Source of the DNA: Garcia nutans
Taxonomy: Eukaryota; Streptophyta; Magnoliopsida; Malpighiales; Euphorbiaceae
Assembly: GCA_947685225.1 (NCBI GenBank)
Contig: CANTUV010000024.1
Span: 55,828,001-55,892,000 of the forward strand
Length of the DNA stretch: 64,000 nucleotides
Reading direction: 5' to 3'
Position 1 is the first letter of the stretch. Each line of letters begins with the position of its first letter. Below the pieces are notes generated by a model that made no database searches, was not told the origin of the DNA, and was given only the letters and a program-made list of their open reading frames with translations. A program made the position numbers and the translations under genes. Shown here in pieces: positions 58,594 through 64,000 of this stretch.

Positions 58594-59639
58594 GATAGTT
58601 CGGATAAGCAAGCATATGAGATAGACAATATTTAAACTCAATTAGACCTTTGGCCAAGTAATGTGTATGTGCCTATCTGAAGTGCAATAGTTCTTGCTTA
58701 AATAGAACTAATTCCCGAGTTTAGTACGGTAACTAGGGTTGTCATGTTATAGATATGTTAATTTGGAAAAATCAAGTCATGAGGTGCATTGACATTAATT
58801 TGGCAAAGCCAACATTTGATTTCAAAATTAAAATTCAAAAATTCAAAAAATCAAATATATATATTTCTGTCATACGAAGCCTTCAAGCTAAGGGAAGTAT
58901 GTTGAACCTTCAAAGGACATATTGGGCAAAGGAAGAAGCTATCAATTGACATGCTGAGACATAGTTTGAAATGGATGCATCCCTTACTTTGCTGCTTAGG
59001 GTCTCCACCACTCATGTTTTCAACATATTGAAGATAAAAGCCATAAATGCAAAGCTTTCAATCATTCCAATGCAAGACTTGAACAAGCGTCAAAAGGGAA
59101 CCAATGAGAACACTTCTGTTGATCACCTCGGTCTTTGAGTCAATGAAACTGCTGTGAGTATTATCATGCATATCATGCATACATGAGCATATCACATCGC
59201 ACTTTCTTGTCTTGTGTTGTTTATTCCCTGGCAAAATGAACAGCAAACACCCTATGAAGTAAAGAATCAAAAGAAGATATCAAAACAGGGGGGGCATAGA
59301 AAGCCCATTGCTTGAGAAAGCTCCAGTAATTTTTCAAAGAGAAGAAATACGTGCTTGTGTGAAGAACTAGATGACAACAATATCAATCAGAGTCCACATA
59401 GAAAAATCATGGGTTTAAGCCTACACAGGGGGCAAAGTTTCTCCTTTTCAATTTTTTGAGTTTATATATATAACATTTTCAAACTCACTTGCAAATATCT
59501 TGCCACATAGGGGGAAAAGGAGAGGATATGATGGCTAGCTAAAAGGGGCTGAATTTTTTGCAAAAGTGCAAAGGAAGAACAAAAAAGAATGGAATAAATA
59601 AAGAAAATTAGAATTCTCAAAAGAATGAAGATGCAAAAG
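58594..59639 (+). other. Element B 3' internal region, unique part
   Basis: This corresponds in reverse complement to about 2600-3640 of A. It is non-coding and no protein motif is seen on either strand. Confidence 0.75.
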
Positions 59640-61385
59640 ACAAAAGATCAATCCAGCTAAAAGAGTTGAAGCCAGGGTAAAGACCCGACCTCCAATGGAT
59701 AAAGACCCATGTTTCAAGGGTAAAGACCCGATCTCCAAGGATGAAGATCCATTTGCAAGGGTGAAGACTCAATCTCAAAGGATGAAGATTCATTCGCAAG
59801 GGTGAAGATCCGATCTCAAAGGATGAAGATCCATTTTTTAAGGGTAAAGACCCGATGTCAAAAGATGAAGATTCATTTTCAAGGATGAAGACCCGATCTC
59901 AAAGGATGAAGATCCATTTTAAGGGTGAAAAACCATAATGCATAGAATAACTGGAGCAGTCAGATTTCTCAAATGATAAAAGGTCAGTCAAACCTAATCT
60001 TAGGTCAAAGTACCCAATCCAGGATCTAAGTACCCAAATCAAATTGATTCACGGGTCCAAGTACCCCAATCAAATCAATCTCAGGTCCAAGTACCCAATC
60101 CATGGTCCAAATACCCAAATTCAATCTAATCTTGGGTCCAAGTACCCAGATTCAATCTAGTCTCGGGTCCACGTACCCAAATCAAATTCAAGCTCGGGTC
60201 CAAGTACCCAATCTCGGGTCCAAGTACCCAAATCAAATTCAATCCAATCTTAGGTCCAAGTACCCAATCTCGGGTTCAAGTACCCAATCAAATCAATTTA
60301 GGGTCGAGTATCCCAATCCAGTTTAGGATCAAGTATCCAAACTCTATTTAGGATCGAGTGTCCAAATTCAGTTAGGATCGAGTATCTGAACCCAATTTAG
60401 GATAGAGTATCCAAATCTAGCTTAGGATCGAGTGTCCAAATCCAGTTAGGATTGAGTATTCGAACCCAATTTTGGATCGAGTATCGAAGTCCTGTTAGGA
60501 TCGAGTATCCCAATCTGATTTAGGATCTAGTATCCAAATCCAGTTAGGATAGAGTATCCAAAGCCAATTTAGGATCGAGTATCTAAATCCAGTTTAGGAT
60601 CGAGTATCCAAAGCCAATTTAGGATCGAGTATCCATATCCAGTTAGGATCGAGTGTCCAAAGCTAATTTAGGATCGAGTATCCAAACCTTTCGAGTCCAG
60701 AACCCAAAATTTCTTTAGGTCGAGAACCTAGAATCTCCCTTAAGTCCAGAACTCGAACCAGGTCTAGAACCCAAATTTTTCTTAGGCCCAGAACCTAGAA
60801 TCATCCTTGAGTACAGAACTCGAATCGGGTCCAGAACCCAAATTTTTCTTAGGTCGAGAACCTAGAATCTCCCTTGAGTCCAGAACTCGAACCGGGTCCA
60901 GGACACAAATTTTCCTTAGGTCAAAAACCTAGAATCTCCCTTGAGTCCAGAACTCGAACTGGGTTCCAGAACCTAAATTTTCCTTAGGTTGAGAACCTAG
61001 AATCATCCTTGAGTCCAGAACTCAAATCGGGTCCAGAACCCAAAATTTTCTTAGGTCGAGAACTTAGAATCATCCTTGAGTCCAGAACTCGAATCGGGTC
61101 CAGAACCCAAATTTTTCTTAGGTCGAGAACCTAGAATCTCCCTTGAGTCCAGAACTCGAACCGGGTCCAGAATCCAGATTTTCCTTAGGTCCAGAACCTA
61201 GAATCATCCTTGAGTCCATAACTCGAACCGGGTCCAGAACCCAAATTTTCCTTAGGTCCAGAACCTAGAATCTCCCTTGAGTCTAGAACTCGAACCGGGT
61301 CCAAAACCCAAATTTTCCTTAGGTTTAGAACCTAGAATTTATCCGTGAGTCCAGAACTCAAACAGGGTCCAGAACCCAAAACCTC
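59640..61385. repeat. Four consecutive tandem mini-hairpin arrays in element B
   Basis: Array 1 (59640-59945, about 42-bp units) has GGGT-AAAG-ACCC and GGAT-GAAG-ATCC. Array 2 (about 59990-60300) has GGGT-CCAAGT-ACCC. Array 3 (60300-60690, about 27-bp units) has GGAT-CGAGT-ATCC. Array 4 (60690-61385, about ten 67-bp units) has three hairpins per unit: GGGT-CCAGA-ACCC, AGGT-CCAGA-ACCT and GAGT-CCAGA-ACTC. A has expanded a different subset (2187-2573). Confidence 0.9.
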
Positions 61386-61411
61386 AACCATCTCAAAAAT
61401 TAAGTCTTATT

Positions 61412-61453
61412 GCTTGAATGATCTGAAACTCTAAGGTTTCAGATCATTCAAGC
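61412..61453 (+). other. Perfect 18-bp inverted repeat just before the B 3' LTR
   Basis: GCTTGAATGATCTGAAAC (61412-61429) and GTTTCAGATCATTCAAGC (61436-61453) are perfect reverse complements with a 6-nt loop. The structure ends 11 bp before the 3' LTR, where a polypurine tract is expected but not seen. Element C has only the LTR-proximal arm. Confidence 0.9.
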
Positions 61454-61464
61454 AGTGGTCAAAC

Positions 61465-63711
61465 TGTACACCCTTAATTTTTGACCCAATCTAGTCCAAT
61501 ATGTTTTATTTAGTCTAAAATGATTTTTGTTGTCTAATTGGTCCAAAATAATTTTTATTAAATAATTTTTGCTTTTGTATCTAATTTTTATTAATAAAAA
61601 ATAGAAATAAACAAATAAAAGTTGAAAAATAAAAATAAAAATTAGAGTAAAAAAATCAGCGACGAAAAAATCATCGCGCGGGCCCGTTGGCATGGGCCCA
61701 TGGGCATTTCAGGTAGAATTTTTCTGCCTGCGAAATGGCTATGGGCCCTTTTCGCGCACGTTGTTGCAGCCAACTGCGGCAGAATTTTTTTGTCAGCGCA
61801 TTTTTTCCTGCGGTAATTTTTTTCGGCAGCGCAATTTTTTCGACGCAAATTTTTTGAAACCTAATTCAATTAGGTTTCGATTTCTTTTTTTTATATTAAT
61901 ATTACTTACCTTAACTAATTAGAAATAAACTACATCAAACCACTATAAATAAGGACCGAAGGCAATTAAAAAAGGGGAGCCGAAATCCAACAGTAGCTTG
62001 GAAAAAGAAAATCCAAATCCATAAAGGAAAAAGCTTGAATTCAATTGATTTTAAAAGGAGCAGAAACACAATTTAAGATAGTCAAAAGGCAAAAAGGCTG
62101 GTCTTTTGAGCTTGTTCATCCAAGAAGCAATTTTAGTGCAACTTACAAAAGAAGGTGTGAAATTATAATTTCTTTATTTTTTTTATAGTAGCTAAAACTA
62201 GGAATTTGCTTTTTTTTCAAAATCTAAAATCTTAGAGTTTTAAATTAGTTTTTCTAAAGTTAAAAGCTTTATTTCGTTGGTTTATCTTCCAAAAGGCTTA
62301 AAATTGTTATTTTTACTTCTTAAAAATCTTAAAATTCTAATTGAACATATTTTTCAACAAAACAAAGATTTAAATTTTGTTTCTTTTAAAATTTTAAAGT
62401 AGGTTCTATTTCATTCAAAAAGCCTTAAAAAAAATCTTTTCTACTTACAAAAACTTTAATTTGTTTGTTTAAATTCATAAAACTTCATGAAATTATCAAA
62501 TTGATTTCCAAATTCCTAGAAATTAATTCACCACCCATGACCCTAAATTCTAAAAATACTAAACCCAAATTCAACTTCCAAAATTCAAAATAATGAACCC
62601 TAATCCTTTTAAAAGTCTAAACCCTAATTTTTATGAACCCTAATCCTTTTAAAATATTAAAAACCATAAAACCATAAATAGATTAAATTTACACAGTAGC
62701 TTAGAAACCCAATAACCGAAAATCATAAATCAAAGTATTTTAAAGTGTCTAAAACCCTAGTTTCATGATTTCACCATCCAAACCTTAATTTGTTTAATCA
62801 AAGTGTCTTACCAACGTTTTAAAAACATAAAATATTTAATCTATTTTAATTCCATAAAAGTCACAGTAGCTTAAATTCATGAAATTTCCAAAACCTTAAC
62901 ACATGAGATAAAGAACCCTAAATGGAAATAGTAGCTATAATTTGGACTTTTTATTTGCTTTATTCAATTATATATTTGATTATGCTTTGATTTATTTTGT
63001 ATGCTTTAATTTATTTAAGTTCAATACTTAGTTTATTTTGTTTATCATGGCTGGATGTTTACTTTTTATTGATATTTAAATACCTTTGATGAATGATTTA
63101 CTTATTATGAATGGTTATTTACTTTTATCAATTTATTTAGACTTCCAAACGTTGTAAGAGGTATGTTTCCATTTGGTGGGTACCTCATTAGCTAAATATC
63201 TTGTAATTTAATTTGCCTTTCTATTTTAGAACCAATATAAAGGGCATGTTTCTACCTTTTGATGGGTGTCCTATTTAGGTGTGTGATGTAAGGATATGTT
63301 TCCATCTTCGGATGGGTGTCCATTTATTTGCTTTGTTTGGACATTGCTTCGATGTTAATATAATGATGCTTTCTTTTAATTATTATGTGTAATATGGAGA
63401 ATGTTATTATATTTAAGAATTTTATAATATTGAGACCCGTAAAGGTGGCTGGTTCCAATGAACCGGGCGTTGTGGGGGTGCTGGGCCATTTCTCACCTTC
63501 TCCACACATACCCAACTTTTCGAACCCATTAAGGGGTTGGGGATTCCTTAGGAATCGAGTCATCAACCCCTTTCTTTTTTCCAGTCCGTCCGGGTGACAA
63601 CTCCATTTTCTCCGGACTTAGATTCGTGTTCTCTATGGCTCCGAGCCTAAACAGTGCCGAAGTCGCAAGAACCATTCCACCGGGGAGTGGGGGCAAAACT
63701 CCTCTCTCATA
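61465..63711 (+). repeat. 3' LTR of element B
   Basis: This 2247-bp LTR starts TGTACACCC and ends CTCTCATA, the last CA being mutated to TA. TSD GTTGG follows. A TATA box (TATAAATAAG) lies at about 61944-61953. It is 82 bp shorter than the 5' LTR, largely because the palindromic segment is shorter. Confidence 0.92.
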
Positions 63712-63716
63712 GTTGG

Positions 63717-64000
63717 GTTATGGACACAAAGTTGGTTGGGTTCTGGACTAGAGGTTGGTTGGGTTCTGGACCCAAGGCTAGGCAATTATACCCGAGACTG
63801 AATTTGATTTGGGTGACATTCTATCACGTAAGAGTTTTGGCTGTCTTCTAGCCAATTAATTTTAGCTCTTCTAGTTGATTGATCTTATATCATGGCTTTC
63901 TTCTAGCCACATCCTCCATTCTTCAATGGATACACTCTAGCTCTTCTAGCTAACTGACCTTCTATCATTTGGGAATTTTGGCTTTCTTCTAGCCAGTTGT
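63717..64000 (-). other. Element C 3' internal region, right part
   Basis: This resumes the element C sequence after the B insertion, with further GGGT-TCTGG-ACCC repeats (about 63718-63780) and then GGCTTTCTTCTAGCC-type repeats to the window end. The rest of C lies beyond the window. Confidence 0.75.

Larger units (their letters stand above)
42076..63711 (+). mobile_element. Element B: gag-only Ogre/Tat-like LTR retrotransposon, interrupted
   Basis: This + strand member of the A family has a 5' LTR at 42076-44404 and a 3' LTR at 61465-63711, flanked by GTTGG (42071-42075 and 63712-63716). The order is LTR, primer-binding site, leader, gag (45422-46978), non-coding region, a repeat-rich 3' region (59640-61385) and LTR. 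Copia-2 with its TSD interrupts it from 48406 to 58593. No pol motif is found in the element's own sequence, as in A. The 3' LTR ends CATA instead of CACA, a mutated terminus that the TSD makes clear. A gag-only TR-GAG family fits best. Confidence 0.88.

Noticed and set aside
60000..61385. Repeat-spacer pattern that could be mistaken for CRISPR or tRNA-like structures
   Set aside because: Spacers are themselves repeats, the context is a retrotransposon 3' region, and stems are only 4-5 bp.
61465..63711. Ending the B 3' LTR at TCTCTCA with a TSD of TAGTT
   Set aside because: The left flank is GTTGG, which matches only if the LTR ends CATA (a mutated CACA), and alignment to the 5' LTR supports that end.
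1..64000. Host genes, tRNA, rRNA or organelle-derived segments
   Set aside because: No such motif was recognised on either strand; all long ORFs are retrotransposon proteins.

Overview
This window is plant nuclear heterochromatin-like DNA, probably from a eudicot. It is AT-rich and built almost entirely from LTR retrotransposons of the Ty1/copia and Ty3/gypsy types. I find no host gene, rRNA, tRNA or CRISPR array. The calls rest on paired LTRs with TG...CA ends, 5-bp target-site duplications (TSDs), primer-binding sites, polypurine tracts and recognisable gag, protease, integrase, reverse transcriptase and RNase H motifs.

The layout is a nest of insertions. The oldest layer visible is element D, an Athila-like gypsy remnant on the + strand (35693-39832), with an integrase tail, a post-pol ORF1-like pseudogene and the start of an LTR. 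To its left, a fragment of a gypsy LTR (G4, 35494-35692) was hit by G3 (minus strand; 20871-20908 plus 29605-35488). G3 received a Tekay-like chromovirus, G1 (20909-29599, minus, TSD TAGCT). Element A (1-20870, minus) abuts G3 and probably also inserted into it. A in turn contains a solo gypsy LTR, G2 (15783-18544, TSD CGATC), and a very young copia element, Copia-1 (3967-12194, +, TSD CCTTT). To the right, the D LTR is broken by element C (minus; 3' LTR 39833-41797). Element B (42076-63711, +, TSD GTTGG) inserted into the 3' untranslated region of C, and a Sirevirus-like copia element, Copia-2 (48411-58588, +, TSD GTGGA), inserted into B.

A and B belong to one Ogre/Tat-like family in opposite orientations. 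Each keeps LTRs, a primer-binding site, a decayed gag and a repeat-rich 3' region, but has no pol, so both resemble non-autonomous TR-GAG elements. Each supplies the empty site for insertions found in the other, which confirms the boundaries. Copia-1 encodes gag-protease-integrase in one ORF and RT-RNase H in a second, split by one frameshift; its LTRs differ at one position that I can see. Copia-2 has gag-pol broken by one stop and two frameshifts but carries an intact extra ORF after pol. That ORF appears related to the decayed ORF in D.

The most unusual signal is pervasive short-palindrome architecture. Tandem arrays in the 3' regions of A, B and C are strings of mini-hairpins whose stems change in a compensatory way. 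The LTRs of several families carry family-specific palindromic cassettes at similar positions. Copia-2 carries a dispersed GCGACCGC-type motif in its LTRs and again just upstream of its extra ORF. Copia-1 has GC-rich leader hairpins with a compensatory base-pair change.
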